64,000 bases of DNA from Sphingomonas sp. Leaf208 (GTDB taxonomy: Bacteria > Pseudomonadota > Alphaproteobacteria > Sphingomonadales > Sphingomonadaceae), in assembly GCF_001421415.1 (NCBI RefSeq), contig NZ_LMKH01000036.1:196611-260610 (forward strand). The letters are read 5' to 3'. A program made the position numbers and the translations under genes. The notes under the pieces are model-generated. The model saw only the letters and a list, made by a program, of their open reading frames with translations, did no database searches and was not told the DNA's origin. Of the stretch, positions 1-7,562 are shown in pieces (the first letter of the stretch is position 1; each line of letters opens with the position of its first letter).

Positions 1-420
1 GTCGAAGCGGTCGAGGCGCGGCATTATCCCGACGCGCTGCGCACCGCTCGCCCTGTCCCGTTCGCGCGCAGCCTCGCGATGGGGCTACGCTCCGCTGCGC
101 GCGTCGTGCTCGTCAATCTGGTGATGGTGCCCGTCTACATCGCGCTGCTCGTCACCGGTGTCGGCACGGCGGCCGCGTTCTTCGTCGTCAACGGCTGGCT
201 GCTCGGGCGCGATCTGGGGGACATGGTGGCGGCGCGGCATATGGACGCGGCGGCGATGCGGGGCTGGCGTGCGACGACGAAGGGGAGGCGGTTCGTGCTG
301 GGGCTTGCGAACACCGGGCTGTTCGTGGTTCCGGTCCTCAACATCACCGCGCCCGTGCTGGGGGCCGCGATAGCGACGCATTATTTCCACAGCCAGTATT
401 CTCGCAAAGGCCGACCATGA
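1..420 (+). CDS. EI24 domain-containing membrane protein (5' truncated by window edge)
   Basis: The reading frame is open from base 1, so only the C-terminal 139 residues are inside the window. They contain at least two hydrophobic spans (around VVLVNLVMVPVYIALLVTG and FVLGLANTGLFVVPVLNI) separated by a charged loop with GRDLGDMVAARH. This is the pattern of the EI24/CysZ-like family of inner-membrane proteins, whose bacterial role is poorly defined; CysZ itself carries sulfate. The ATG at 79 is internal, because residues before it (VEARHYPDALRTARPVPFAR) continue the family pattern. The stop overlaps the start of the following lipoprotein gene by 4 bp (ATGA), suggesting one transcript. The family call is fairly secure; the function is not. 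Confidence 0.75.
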   Translation, partial: VEAVEARHYPDALRTARPVPFARSLAMGLRSAARVVLVNLVMVPVYIALLVTGVGTAAAFFVVNGWLLGRDLGDMVAARHMDAAAMRGWRATTKGRRFVLGLANTGLFVVPVLNITAPVLGAAIATHYFHSQYSRKGRP

Positions 421-788
421 CGCGATTGACCACTATAGCCATCGCGCTGGCACTCGGTAGCGGACTGGCAGGCTGCGCCGCACCGATCGCGAAACCTGCG
501 GTCGGACGCCCGGCGATCCCGTATACGAGCGTCGGCCTGGAACGCGTGCTTGGCCAGGATGCCGCCGGCCTGACCAAGCTGTTCGGCCCACCCGACGCCG
601 ACGTCCGCGAGGGCAGCGCACGGAAGCTCCAGTTCCAGAGCGGGATCTGCGTGCTCGACGCGTATCTCTATCCCAAGGGGTCGGATGCCCCCCGCGTGAC
701 GTATCTCGACGCGCGAGAACCCGACGGGAGCACGATCGACCGTGCGAGTTGCGTCGCGGCGCTGACGCGACGGGAAGGCGGGAAGTAA
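417..788 (+). CDS. Small putative lipoprotein, function unknown
   Basis: A 123-residue protein with an N-terminal signal and a lipobox ending LAGC around residue 20, so it should be lipid-anchored after signal peptidase II cleavage. The mature part contains VLGQDAAGLTKLFGPPDADVREG and KLQFQSGICVLDAYLYP. This resembles small outer-membrane lipoproteins of the SmpA/OmlA-like fold type, in which a short helical start with a G-P-P-D turn is followed by strands, but the resemblance is weak. It is translationally coupled to the EI24 gene by a 4-bp overlap. No enzyme motif is visible. Confidence that it is a real gene is high; nothing firm can be said about its role. Confidence 0.75.
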   Translation: MTRLTTIAIALALGSGLAGCAAPIAKPAVGRPAIPYTSVGLERVLGQDAAGLTKLFGPPDADVREGSARKLQFQSGICVLDAYLYPKGSDAPRVTYLDAREPDGSTIDRASCVAALTRREGGK

Positions 789-934
789 AGCACGGTCGCG
801 CAGTAGGCTTGCACTTCTGCGGTCAACGCATCCGATAAAGATTAACCGCGCTGACCTCGTCGATGGGCAACGGGAGCGCGAGATCGGTTCACCGTGCCGT
901 CGCGTGAAGCGATCGCATACGACCCGCCGACACT

Positions 935-1237
935 ATGGACGCACGCTCCATCACGCCGCACGACGGTGATCCACCCGGGGGGCCGGAGTCAGTGATCGTG
1001 TTGAAGACCATGTGGAATATGCCCGCAAAGGTAGTGCGCGAGCATGCAGCGAACGAAGAGGACATCGGCAAGTCCGTCGCCAGCGGATCTTTGCAAGAGA
1101 TGGTTCGGGCATTCGATGGGTATGACGACGTCGAAGCGGCGGACCTGATCATTCAGTGCGCGGGCCGCGACCGACCGATCACCTGGGACGAAATCCGGGA
1201 CCTTCGGCGTATCGAGGCCCAGAGCGCGGGAGACTGA
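935..1237 (+). CDS. Hypothetical protein, 100 aa
   Basis: Predicted soluble, acidic 100-residue protein with no signal peptide or membrane span. Third codon positions are strongly G/C biased across the whole frame, as in neighbouring genes, which supports coding. The opposite-strand frames lack that pattern. No clear Shine-Dalgarno precedes the ATG at 935; in-frame ATG codons near 1010 could be the real start. The region SGSLQEMVRAFDGYDDVEAADLIIQC looks like a helical core. I do not recognise a family. Confidence 0.5.
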   Translation: MDARSITPHDGDPPGGPESVIVLKTMWNMPAKVVREHAANEEDIGKSVASGSLQEMVRAFDGYDDVEAADLIIQCAGRDRPITWDEIRDLRRIEAQSAGD

Positions 1238-1318
1238 CACGCGTCAATATCCCGCTCGTCATGGACTTGGTGCGACGGAGCGTTATGGCGCCTGGAGACC
1301 CGATAGCGAAAGACGATC

Positions 1319-1540
1319 ATGGCAACGACCGTAATTACCCCGAGCGGCCCCGGCGCGATGGAAGCCGGCCTGATTCTCGACGAAGACGGCCAGCGCTTCG
1401 TCGTGCTGACATTCAAGGAACCGGGGGGCGAGCCGACGCTGGTCACCTTCACGGTTCCGATTTTCCAGCATTATGTCGAGCATCTTGTTCGCACCGCCGC
1501 ATCGGCTGACGATGAGGCGAACTGGGGCATTCCCGGCTGA
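1319..1540 (+). CDS. Hypothetical protein, 73 aa
   Basis: Predicted 73-residue protein with alternating hydrophobic residues (AGLILDEDGQRFVVLTF, PTLVTFTVPIFQHYVEHL), suggesting a small beta-sheet domain ending in a helix. Codon use matches the neighbours. It lies downstream of the 100-residue hypothetical gene with an 81-bp gap and converges on egtD. No signal peptide and no recognised family. Confidence 0.6.
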   Translation: MATTVITPSGPGAMEAGLILDEDGQRFVVLTFKEPGGEPTLVTFTVPIFQHYVEHLVRTAASADDEANWGIPG

Positions 1541-1579
1541 GTCTAGGCGGCGGGCAACTCGTCCGGAACAGGCCCAGCC

Positions 1580-2557
1580 TCAGGGCGCTGGCCGCTCCAC
1601 CTGAGCTTCGGCCAGATACACGCCGAACAAACCTTCGGTATCGGTCCATGCCGCCACCGGCGTCCATCCGCCCGACCGCAGGAGGATCCGCGCATCCCGT
1701 GCGCCATATTTGTGGCTGTTCTCGGTGTGAATCGTCTCACCCACGGTCATCTCGAACGATCGCCCGTCAATGGTGAACGCGACGTCGCGCACCGCCTCCA
1801 GATGCATTTCGATCCGAGCGCGATCATCGTTCCACACAGCCTTGTGCCGGAACGCGTCGACCGGGATGTCGCCGTCCAGTTCGCGGTTGATCCGCTCTAG
1901 CAGGTTCAAGTTAAACGCCGCCGTCACGCCCTGCGCATCGTCATACGCGGGCACTAGCACGTCCTCGCTTTTGATCCGGTCCATCCCGATCAGCAGCATC
2001 GCGCCCACGCCAAGCGAAGACCGCATCGCGCGCAGCAGGTCGACCGCCATCAACGGGATCATGTTGCCGATCGTCGATCCCGGAAAGAACCCGAGCTTGG
2101 GCGTATCCGCGATCGTCTTCGGCAAGCTCAGGGGCCGCATGAAGTCCGCCTCGAACGGCAGCACCAGTAGGTCGGGGAACTGATCGCCCAGCACCTTCGA
2201 CGACTCGCGCAGGAAATCCCCCGAGATGTCGATCGGCACGTATACCGACGGCGCTACGGCATCGAGAAGGATCGGCGTCTTGGTCGACGATCCCGAGCCG
2301 AACTCGACGACCGCACGCCCTCCGCCTGCAAGCGTCGCGACTTCAGGGCACGCGGTCTCAAGAATCGAGCGCTCGGTCCGCGTCGGATAATATTCCGGCA
2401 GATCGGTGATCTTCTCGAACAGCTCCGAGCCGCGCCGGTCGTAGAACCACCGCGCCGGGATTGCCCGCGGCCGCCGCGCAAGGCCGTCCAGCACGTCCGC
2501 ACGGAATTGCGGGTCGGCAAGCATCTGCTGGCCGTCCTCGATCTCAGGCTTCAACAT
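1580..2557 (-). CDS. egtD: L-histidine N(alpha)-methyltransferase EgtD
   Basis: EgtD trimethylates the alpha-amino group of histidine with S-adenosylmethionine, giving hercynine, the first step of ergothioneine synthesis in the cytosol. The 325-residue length is normal for the family. Residues 30-45 (RAIPARWFYDRRGSELFE) and the SAM-binding loop VVEFGSGSSTKT at about 83-94 are typical, followed by FFPGSTIGN and the C-terminal GWTPVAAWTDTEGLFGVYLAE. The start is the ATG at 2557, which overlaps the egtB stop by one base (TGATG). The much longer upstream extension of this frame only reads through egtB in another frame. Expected to be co-transcribed with and coupled to egtB. Assignment is very secure. 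Confidence 0.95.
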   Translation of the reverse strand: MLKPEIEDGQQMLADPQFRADVLDGLARRPRAIPARWFYDRRGSELFEKITDLPEYYPTRTERSILETACPEVATLAGGGRAVVEFGSGSSTKTPILLDAVAPSVYVPIDISGDFLRESSKVLGDQFPDLLVLPFEADFMRPLSLPKTIADTPKLGFFPGSTIGNMIPLMAVDLLRAMRSSLGVGAMLLIGMDRIKSEDVLVPAYDDAQGVTAAFNLNLLERINRELDGDIPVDAFRHKAVWNDDRARIEMHLEAVRDVAFTIDGRSFEMTVGETIHTENSHKYGARDARILLRSGGWTPVAAWTDTEGLFGVYLAEAQVERPAP

Positions 2558-3825
2558 CACATATCTTTCGCGAGACGCACACCGGTGAACTGCCACCGTT
2601 GGTGCGGATAGAAGAAATTGCGGTAGCTCGCGCGTGCATGGCCGCGTGGCGTCGCACAGCTGCCACCGCGCAGGATGAACTGTGAACTCATGAACTTGCC
2701 GTTGTATTCGCCAACGGCACCGGCCGCGGTCACGAAACCGGGATACGGACGGTACGCGCTGCCGGTCCACTCCCATACGTCGCCGAAGAACGCCGGGCCA
2801 TTCGTCGCAGGCCGAGGCTCGACCGGACCCGCCACGTCCATCTGGTTGCCGCCGTTCGCGTCGTGCGTAGCGGCCGCAGCCTCCCATTCGAACTCGGTCG
2901 GCAACCTTGCGCCAGCCCAGCTCGCATACGCATCCGCCTCGAAGAAGCTCACATGCGTCACTGGCGCGGCAGGATCGATCGCGCGTCGGCCGTCGAGCCC
3001 GAACCGCGTCCAGCCCGCCTCGCCCTGCTCCCAATACAGCGGCGCGACGATGCCCTCGGCCTTCACCCACGCCCAGCCATCCGCCAGCCAATGCCGCGCT
3101 TCGGTGTAGCCGCCATCGGCAATGAACGCCGCCCACTGGCCGTTCGTCACGGTACGGTCCGCGATCGCATGCGGTACCAGCAGGGCGGCGTGACGCGGTC
3201 CCTCGCAATCGAATGCGAACCCATCGCCGTCATGCCCGACCTCGACGATCCCGCTCTCGCGCGCGATCCACCCGATCGGCCCCGGCATCTCGACCGGCAC
3301 TTTCCGCGGCGCCGGCCACATCGCCGGCTCCAGCGGGTTCTCGGAAAACATGTGGAGGATGTCGGTCACCAGCAGCTCCTGGTGCTGCTCCTCGTGATGA
3401 CACCCAAGCGCCACCAGCGCCTGCGCATCCGCCGATAACTCAGACAGCGCATCGAGCAGCGCCGCATCGACATGCGCGCGGTACGCCCGCACTTCGTCAA
3501 GCGACGGCCGCGTCACCATCCCGCGTCGATCGCGCGCGTGGCGTCGCCCCTCGGCCTCGTAATAGCTGTTGAACAGAAACGGAAAACGCTCGTCGTGGAG
3601 CGCGTAACCGGCGACATGATCGCGCAATACGAACGTCTCAAAGAACCAAGTCGTATGCGCCAGATGCCACTTGGTCGGCGACGCATCGTCCATCGATTGC
3701 ACCGTCGCGTCCGCATCCGACAGCGGCGCGGCAAGCGCCAGCGACAGCGCGCGTACGGCGGAGAAACGCTCGCTCAGATCCGACGAAGGAGCGGGGGTGA
3801 GATCGGGACGAATAGGCTGCGGCAT
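2557..3825 (-). CDS. egtB: Ergothioneine biosynthesis sulfoxide synthase EgtB
   Basis: EgtB is a non-haem iron(II) enzyme that uses O2 to join hercynine to a thiol (gamma-glutamylcysteine or cysteine) as a sulfoxide. The 422-residue protein has an N-terminal DinB-like domain with iron-ligand candidates in WHLAHTTWF (His54/His57) and the HX3HXE motif in HHEEQHQE (His144, His148, Glu150). A C-terminal FGE-sulfatase-type domain follows, with [25 protein letters not shown] and [22 protein letters not shown]. First gene of the egtB-egtD pair. No egtA, egtC or egtE lies nearby, so the thiol donor and the final C-S lyase must come from elsewhere. Confidence 0.95.
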   Translation of the reverse strand: MPQPIRPDLTPAPSSDLSERFSAVRALSLALAAPLSDADATVQSMDDASPTKWHLAHTTWFFETFVLRDHVAGYALHDERFPFLFNSYYEAEGRRHARDRRGMVTRPSLDEVRAYRAHVDAALLDALSELSADAQALVALGCHHEEQHQELLVTDILHMFSENPLEPAMWPAPRKVPVEMPGPIGWIARESGIVEVGHDGDGFAFDCEGPRHAALLVPHAIADRTVTNGQWAAFIADGGYTEARHWLADGWAWVKAEGIVAPLYWEQGEAGWTRFGLDGRRAIDPAAPVTHVSFFEADAYASWAGARLPTEFEWEAAAATHDANGGNQMDVAGPVEPRPATNGPAFFGDVWEWTGSAYRPYPGFVTAAGAVGEYNGKFMSSQFILRGGSCATPRGHARASYRNFFYPHQRWQFTGVRLAKDM

Positions 3826-3873
3826 CGGTTATCCTTCAATGCGTCGCCCAGTACCGCAACGCGCGAACGCCGA

Positions 3874-4458
3874 TCACGCCTGCGCGCGCGTAGCCCCCGG
3901 TCGCCATAGAACGTCGCCGGCCCCGTTTTGGTTCACTACGCGCGACGCCACGAACAGGAAATCGGATAGCCGGTTAACATACGCTAATGCCTCGGGATTC
4001 AACGGCATATCGTGCGTCGCCGCGACTGCGGATCGCTCCGCGCGACGCGAAATCGCCCGCGCCAGATGCAGCGCGGCGGCCTGCGGCGATCCGCCCGGCA
4101 GGATGAAACTGCGCAACGGCGCGAGGTGCGCGTTCATCGCATCGATCTCGCGCTCGAGTCGCTCGACCTGCGCCGGCACGATCCGCAGCACCATCTCCGA
4201 CGGTGCAAATCCGTCGTCGGTTGCAGGCGTCGCAAGGTCGGCACCAAGATCGAACAGGTCGTTCTGGATCCGCTCCAGCGCAGCGGCGAGCGGATCATCG
4301 CCAAGCGCCACCACCGCCACTCCGATCGCGGAGTTCGCCTCGTCGACATCGCCGATCGCCTGCATCAGCGCGCTGGCTTTCGACATGCGCGAGCCGTCGA
4401 CCAGCCCCGTCGTGCCGTCGTCACCCGTTCGCGTGTAGATCTTGTTGAGCTTGACCAT
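3874..4458 (-). CDS. Cob(I)yrinic acid a,c-diamide / cob(I)alamin adenosyltransferase, PduO type
   Basis: Transfers the 5'-deoxyadenosyl group of ATP to cob(I)alamin, forming coenzyme B12. The 194-residue length fits the PduO/MMAB trimeric family. The ATP-binding N-terminus KIYTRTGDDGTTGLVDG (residues 5-21) is diagnostic, as are the central FILPGGSPQAAALHLARAI and the C-terminal RRAERSA...YVNRLSDFLFVASRVVNQ helix. The neighbouring HIG1 protein gene lies 148 bp downstream on the same strand, across a family H repeat. The enzyme supplies adenosylcobalamin to B12-dependent mutases elsewhere in the genome. Symbols in use vary (pduO, cobO, mmaB), so none is given. Confidence 0.92.
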   Translation of the reverse strand: MVKLNKIYTRTGDDGTTGLVDGSRMSKASALMQAIGDVDEANSAIGVAVVALGDDPLAAALERIQNDLFDLGADLATPATDDGFAPSEMVLRIVPAQVERLEREIDAMNAHLAPLRSFILPGGSPQAAALHLARAISRRAERSAVAATHDMPLNPEALAYVNRLSDFLFVASRVVNQNGAGDVLWRPGATRAQA

Positions 4459-4497
4459 CGGTCGATTCCTTCTGTCCGACCATGCAGTGCCACAAGT

Positions 4498-4583
4498 CCG
4501 TCACCCTAGCGAAAGCTGGAGTATCCCTCGTCGCTCGCGACATCCACCTGACATCGAGATCCCAGCTTGCGTTGGAATGACGG
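4498..4583. repeat. Inverted repeat, family H
   Basis: Imperfect inverted repeat in the gap between the adenosyltransferase and HIG1 genes. One arm reads CCGTCACCCTAGCGAAAGCT and the other CCCAGCTTGCGTTGGAATGA followed by CGG. Only one copy is in this window. It looks like a decayed palindromic repeat and may act as a transcript 3' hairpin. Confidence 0.6.
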
Positions 4584-4606
4584 TCATTAGGAAAGTGCGT
4601 TAGACT

Positions 4607-4837
4607 CTAGTTCCGTCCCGCCGCGAACAGGATCACGACGACGATCAGGATCGCCAGCGCCTGGAAGAAGATCCGCTGCTGCATCATCCGGTTCGATTTG
4701 AGCGACGCCGCGCTCGGGCCGTTGCCATCGCGGACCTGCGCCGTGCCCTCCTGCAGGAACGACACGACGCCCCGCACCAGGGCCACGACGGTCGCGATCA
4801 TCGCCGCGATCAGGAGGATGACGAGGAATGTGTTCAT
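4607..4837 (-). CDS. HIG1 domain-containing twin-transmembrane protein
   Basis: A 76-residue inner-membrane protein with two hydrophobic helices (LVILLIAAMIATVVALVRG at about 4-22 and ALAILIVVVILFAAG at about 60-74), linked by a polar loop containing SLKSNRMMQQRIFFQ. The loop carries the conserved N-R-M-M...R...Q signature of the HIG1 family. Eukaryotic members are respiratory supercomplex factors; the alphaproteobacterial versions are thought to associate with the respiratory chain. It lies upstream of the B12 adenosyltransferase on the same strand, which I recall as a common alphaproteobacterial pairing. Confidence 0.85.
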   Translation of the reverse strand: MNTFLVILLIAAMIATVVALVRGVVSFLQEGTAQVRDGNGPSAASLKSNRMMQQRIFFQALAILIVVVILFAAGRN

Positions 4838-4920
4838 GAAGGGAATGTAAGCGCACCGGATGCTGCTAGCAATGGCCGTAGCAGTGTTGCGGAACCCTTC
4901 GTGATGCGCGCAAATGCTGC

Positions 4921-5271
4921 ATGTTATACTTGACGCTGAAAGCCTTGATTTCCGGCATTCTTATCGCCGCCGCCTCGGAGATCGCCAAGCGCTATCCCGG
5001 CTTTGGCGCGCTGGTCGCCTCGCTGCCATTGGTGTCGGTGCTAGGCATGATCTGGCTCTGGCGCGACAAACCTGATCCACGGACGATGGCCGCGCACGCC
5101 GGCGCGACCTTCTGGTACGTCCTGCCATCCCTGCCGATGTTCCTGCTGATCCCGGCACTGCTCCGCCACGGCGCGCCGTTCTGGGTATCGCTGGTGGCGG
5201 GGTGCGTGCTGACGATCGCGCTGTATGCGGCGATGACGTGGGCCGCGCCAAGGCTGGGGATCGAGCTTTAG
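4921..5271 (+). CDS. DUF3147 family membrane protein
   Basis: A 116-residue inner-membrane protein with four predicted hydrophobic helices. The signature AAASEIAKRYPGFGALVASLPLVS and the W-L-W-R-D-K segment after the second helix match DUF3147. Function is unknown. It is transcribed divergently from the HIG1/adenosyltransferase pair and is followed by a repeat cluster, so it is probably monocistronic. Confidence 0.85.
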   Translation: MLYLTLKALISGILIAAASEIAKRYPGFGALVASLPLVSVLGMIWLWRDKPDPRTMAAHAGATFWYVLPSLPMFLLIPALLRHGAPFWVSLVAGCVLTIALYAAMTWAAPRLGIEL

Positions 5272-5292
5272 CGCACCCACTCCAAGCAAGAG

Positions 5293-5400
5293 CACCACCC
5301 CGGCGAAGGCCGGGGCCCAATTGGGAAGGCCGAGGTAACGAAGCGATAAGCCTCATCATCACCGTCCCCCAACTGGGCCCCGGCCTTCGCCGGGGTGGTG
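5293..5400. repeat. Paired palindromic repeat, family A
   Basis: Two inverted arms of the GC-rich element with core CCCCGGCGAAGGCCGGGG. The left arm runs into GCCCAATTGGGAAGG and the right arm is its mirror ending GGGGTGGTG, about 50 bp apart. Similar complete or partial copies occur at 12869, 13089, 18735, 25122, 36159, 59663 and 63929. The layout resembles REP/BIME elements. With the family B copy at 5434 it fills the 299-bp gap between DUF3147 and gluQRS. Confidence 0.9.
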
Positions 5401-5433
5401 GCACGTTACAGGCGTCGTACCCTGCTACTCTAA

Positions 5434-5490
5434 TGTTTCCCCGCGAAGGCGGGGATCCAGGCTGGGCTCCCGCCTTCGCGGGAGAACAAG
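5434..5490. repeat. Palindromic repeat, family B
   Basis: A roughly 57-bp inverted repeat: TGTTTCCCCGCGAAGGCGGG, a short spacer with CCAGGCTGGG, then CTCCCGCCTTCGCGGGAG and AACAAG. Family B copies commonly lie beside family A copies. The stem could act as a 3' end for either flanking transcript. Confidence 0.9.
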
Positions 5491-5570
5491 GAGGCACGGG
5501 TTACGATCCGTTTCCCGCCACACCTTGCTTGATCAACACGCTCACGATCAGCAGCGCAAGCCAATCGCCA

Positions 5571-6401
5571 TCACCCGCTCCGTACCCGAGCCGCCAACGC
5601 CACCCCATCCTCACCACCATCACGCATCTCAGCCAGCGACAAAGCCCCATCCCGCTTGGCCAGCCGCCGCCCCGCCGCATCTACCACCAGCGGATGATGA
5701 TGATACGCCGGTACCGGCAACCCTAGCAAAGCCTGCAACACCCGGTGCACGTCCGTCGCCGCGAACAGGTCCACCCCGCGCACCACGTCCGTCACGCCCT
5801 GCGCCGCATCGTCGAGCGTCACCGCCAGATGATAGCTCGCCGGCGCATCCTTCCGCGCCAGCACGACATCCCCCTGCGCAAGCGGATCCGCAACGACGGT
5901 CCCGGCGATCGCATCATGCCACGCAAGCACGCCGGTAACCGCCACAGCCTTCGCCATGTCGAGCCGCCAGCAATGCGCCAGATGCATCCGCGCAGCGACC
6001 TCCTCCGCGCTCAGACCGCGACAAATCCCCGGATAGACCGGCCCGACATCCCCCTGCGGCGCCGACGCGCTCGCCGCGATCTCCGCCCGCGTACAGAAAC
6101 AGGGGTAAACCAGCCCGCGCGCCTTCAGCCGCTCCAGCGCAGCGTCATACGTAGCCAGCCGCTCCGACTGGAACACCAGCGAATCCCAACGAAGCCCAAG
6201 CCACGCCAGATCCTCCAAAATCCCCGCGACGAATTCAGGCCGACTCCGCGTTCCATCGATGTCCTCGATCCGCAGCAGGAACCGCCCGCCCCGCTCCCGC
6301 GCATAGTCATGCGCGCGGATCGCCGACACCGCGTGGCCCAGATGCAACCGCCCGGTCGGGCTCGGCGCGAACCGCGTTACGACCGGTCCGTCGCTCACCA
6401 C
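5571..6401 (-). CDS. gluQRS: tRNA glutamyl-Q(34) synthetase GluQRS
   Basis: Attaches glutamate to the queuosine base at position 34 of tRNA-Asp. The 276-residue protein is the truncated glutamyl-tRNA synthetase paralogue lacking the anticodon-binding domain. It has the class I HIGH motif as HLGH (RFAPSPTGRLHLGHAVSA), the E-D-I-D-G-T-R loop, a zinc site (C-F-C-T near residue 110 with Y-P-G-I-C further on), the V-R-G-V-D-L segment and a KMSKS-equivalent RLAKRDG. Monocistronic and bounded by repeats on its 3' side. Assignment secure. Confidence 0.93.
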   Translation of the reverse strand: MVSDGPVVTRFAPSPTGRLHLGHAVSAIRAHDYARERGGRFLLRIEDIDGTRSRPEFVAGILEDLAWLGLRWDSLVFQSERLATYDAALERLKARGLVYPCFCTRAEIAASASAPQGDVGPVYPGICRGLSAEEVAARMHLAHCWRLDMAKAVAVTGVLAWHDAIAGTVVADPLAQGDVVLARKDAPASYHLAVTLDDAAQGVTDVVRGVDLFAATDVHRVLQALLGLPVPAYHHHPLVVDAAGRRLAKRDGALSLAEMRDGGEDGVALAARVRSG

Positions 6402-6490
6402 GCTTGACCGACCGCTACGCGCCGTGCTGTCATGGCGGTGTCATCGCTGTCGTCCATAGGGCGCTCTGCGAAGCCTGAGTGGGAGGAGCC

Positions 6491-7057
6491 GTGTTTCACC
6501 CCGATCTGATGCGTCATCCGGATGGTTGTCCGGCGCTCGTGCTGAATGCCGACTACACGCCGCTTTCCTACTATCCGCTCAGTGTCTGGCCGTGGCAAAC
6601 CGCGGTCAAGGCTGTCTTCCTCGACCGTGTCGACATCGTTGCCACTTACGAACGCGAAGTCCGCAGCGCCAATTTCGCGCTGAAGCTGCCCTCGGTGATC
6701 GCGCTCAAGCAGTTCGTCCGACCGTCGCAATTTCCCGCCTTCACCCGCTTCAACCTGTTCCTGCGCGACAAGTTCACCTGCCAATATTGCGGCAAGCTGC
6801 GCGATCTCACCTTCGACCATGTCGTCCCCCGCGCGCAAGGCGGTCGTACCACGTGGGAGAACGTCGTCACCGCCTGCTCGCCCTGCAACCTCAAAAAGGG
6901 CGGTCGCACGCCGAAACAGGCGGCGATGCCGCTGCATATCGAGGCGATCCGCCCGACCAACTGGCACCTTCAGGAACACGGCCGCAGCTTCCCGCCCAAC
7001 TACCTGCACGACACGTGGCACGACTGGCTCTATTGGGACATCGAACTCGAGGCCTGA
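6491..7057 (+). CDS. HNH endonuclease
   Basis: A 188-residue protein with a central HNH nuclease fold: CQYCGK zinc knuckle, LTFDHVVPRAQGG carrying the catalytic His, then NVVTACSPCNLKKGGRTP. The N-terminal part PALVLNADYTPLSYYPLSVW matches the widespread chromosomal HNH family found in most alphaproteobacteria, whose substrate is unknown. I chose the GTG at 6491 behind GGGAGGAG; the spacing is short, and GTG at 6479 or ATG at 6509 are alternatives. It is not linked to phage or restriction genes here. Confidence 0.88.
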   Translation: MFHPDLMRHPDGCPALVLNADYTPLSYYPLSVWPWQTAVKAVFLDRVDIVATYEREVRSANFALKLPSVIALKQFVRPSQFPAFTRFNLFLRDKFTCQYCGKLRDLTFDHVVPRAQGGRTTWENVVTACSPCNLKKGGRTPKQAAMPLHIEAIRPTNWHLQEHGRSFPPNYLHDTWHDWLYWDIELEA

Positions 7058-7082
7058 CGGCATCGATACGACGGGAGATTCT

Positions 7083-7457
7083 ATGCAGGTGAAACTGGTA
7101 GCGGCGCTCGCCGCGACGGGAATTCTGGTGTCCGCGTGCGGCAACAAGGATGAGCAGCGCGCGCAGGCTGACGCCAATGCGGTCGGCTTCGTGCCGCCCT
7201 CGGTAACCTCGCGGCTCGATTTCGGCGCCAGCATGGAACGCCGCTTTCGCACGCTCGACCGCAACGGCGACGATCGCGTCGCCAAGGACGAACTGCCCTC
7301 GCCCAACGCGCGCATCAAAGCATTCGACCGCAACAAGGACGGCGTCATTACCGCGATCGAATGGAGCGAAGGCACGCTCGCCTGGTTCGACAGGATGGAC
7401 CTGAACCACGACGGCACGGTGACGTCGGAAGAGCGGGCGGAGTCGCGTAAGCGCTGA
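7083..7457 (+). CDS. EF-hand domain lipoprotein
   Basis: A 124-residue exported protein. The N-terminus MQVKLVAALAATGILVSAC ends in a lipobox, so it should be lipid-anchored. Three EF-hand-type calcium loops follow: DRNGDDRVAKDE, DRNKDGVITAIE and DLNHDGTVTSEE, each with acidic residues at positions 1, 3, 5 and 12. Such proteins bind Ca2+ in the periplasm, and their role is unknown. An ATG at 7083 follows GGGAG at a good distance, 25 bp after the HNH stop, so the two may be co-transcribed. Confidence 0.85.
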   Translation: MQVKLVAALAATGILVSACGNKDEQRAQADANAVGFVPPSVTSRLDFGASMERRFRTLDRNGDDRVAKDELPSPNARIKAFDRNKDGVITAIEWSEGTLAWFDRMDLNHDGTVTSEERAESRKR

Positions 7458-7562
7458 TCTCCGCAACAATGTGTCGTGTAACGCTCTAGACAAGCGACTA
7501 TTTAAGCGTGACGCGTGGTGTTCATAGTTGACCTAAACCCTGCCGCAGCGCAGCAGGGAAAC

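Noticed and set aside
2557-3208. N-terminal extension of the egtD frame to 542 residues
   Set aside because: The added part reads through egtB in another frame; the ATG at 2557 gives the usual EgtD length and a TGATG junction.
5202-5938. ORFs rich in PPRRRPGP and REGGDPGWAPAFAGE in this gap and in other repeat-filled gaps
   Set aside because: These peptides are translations of the A and B repeats and recur wherever a repeat lies; not genes.
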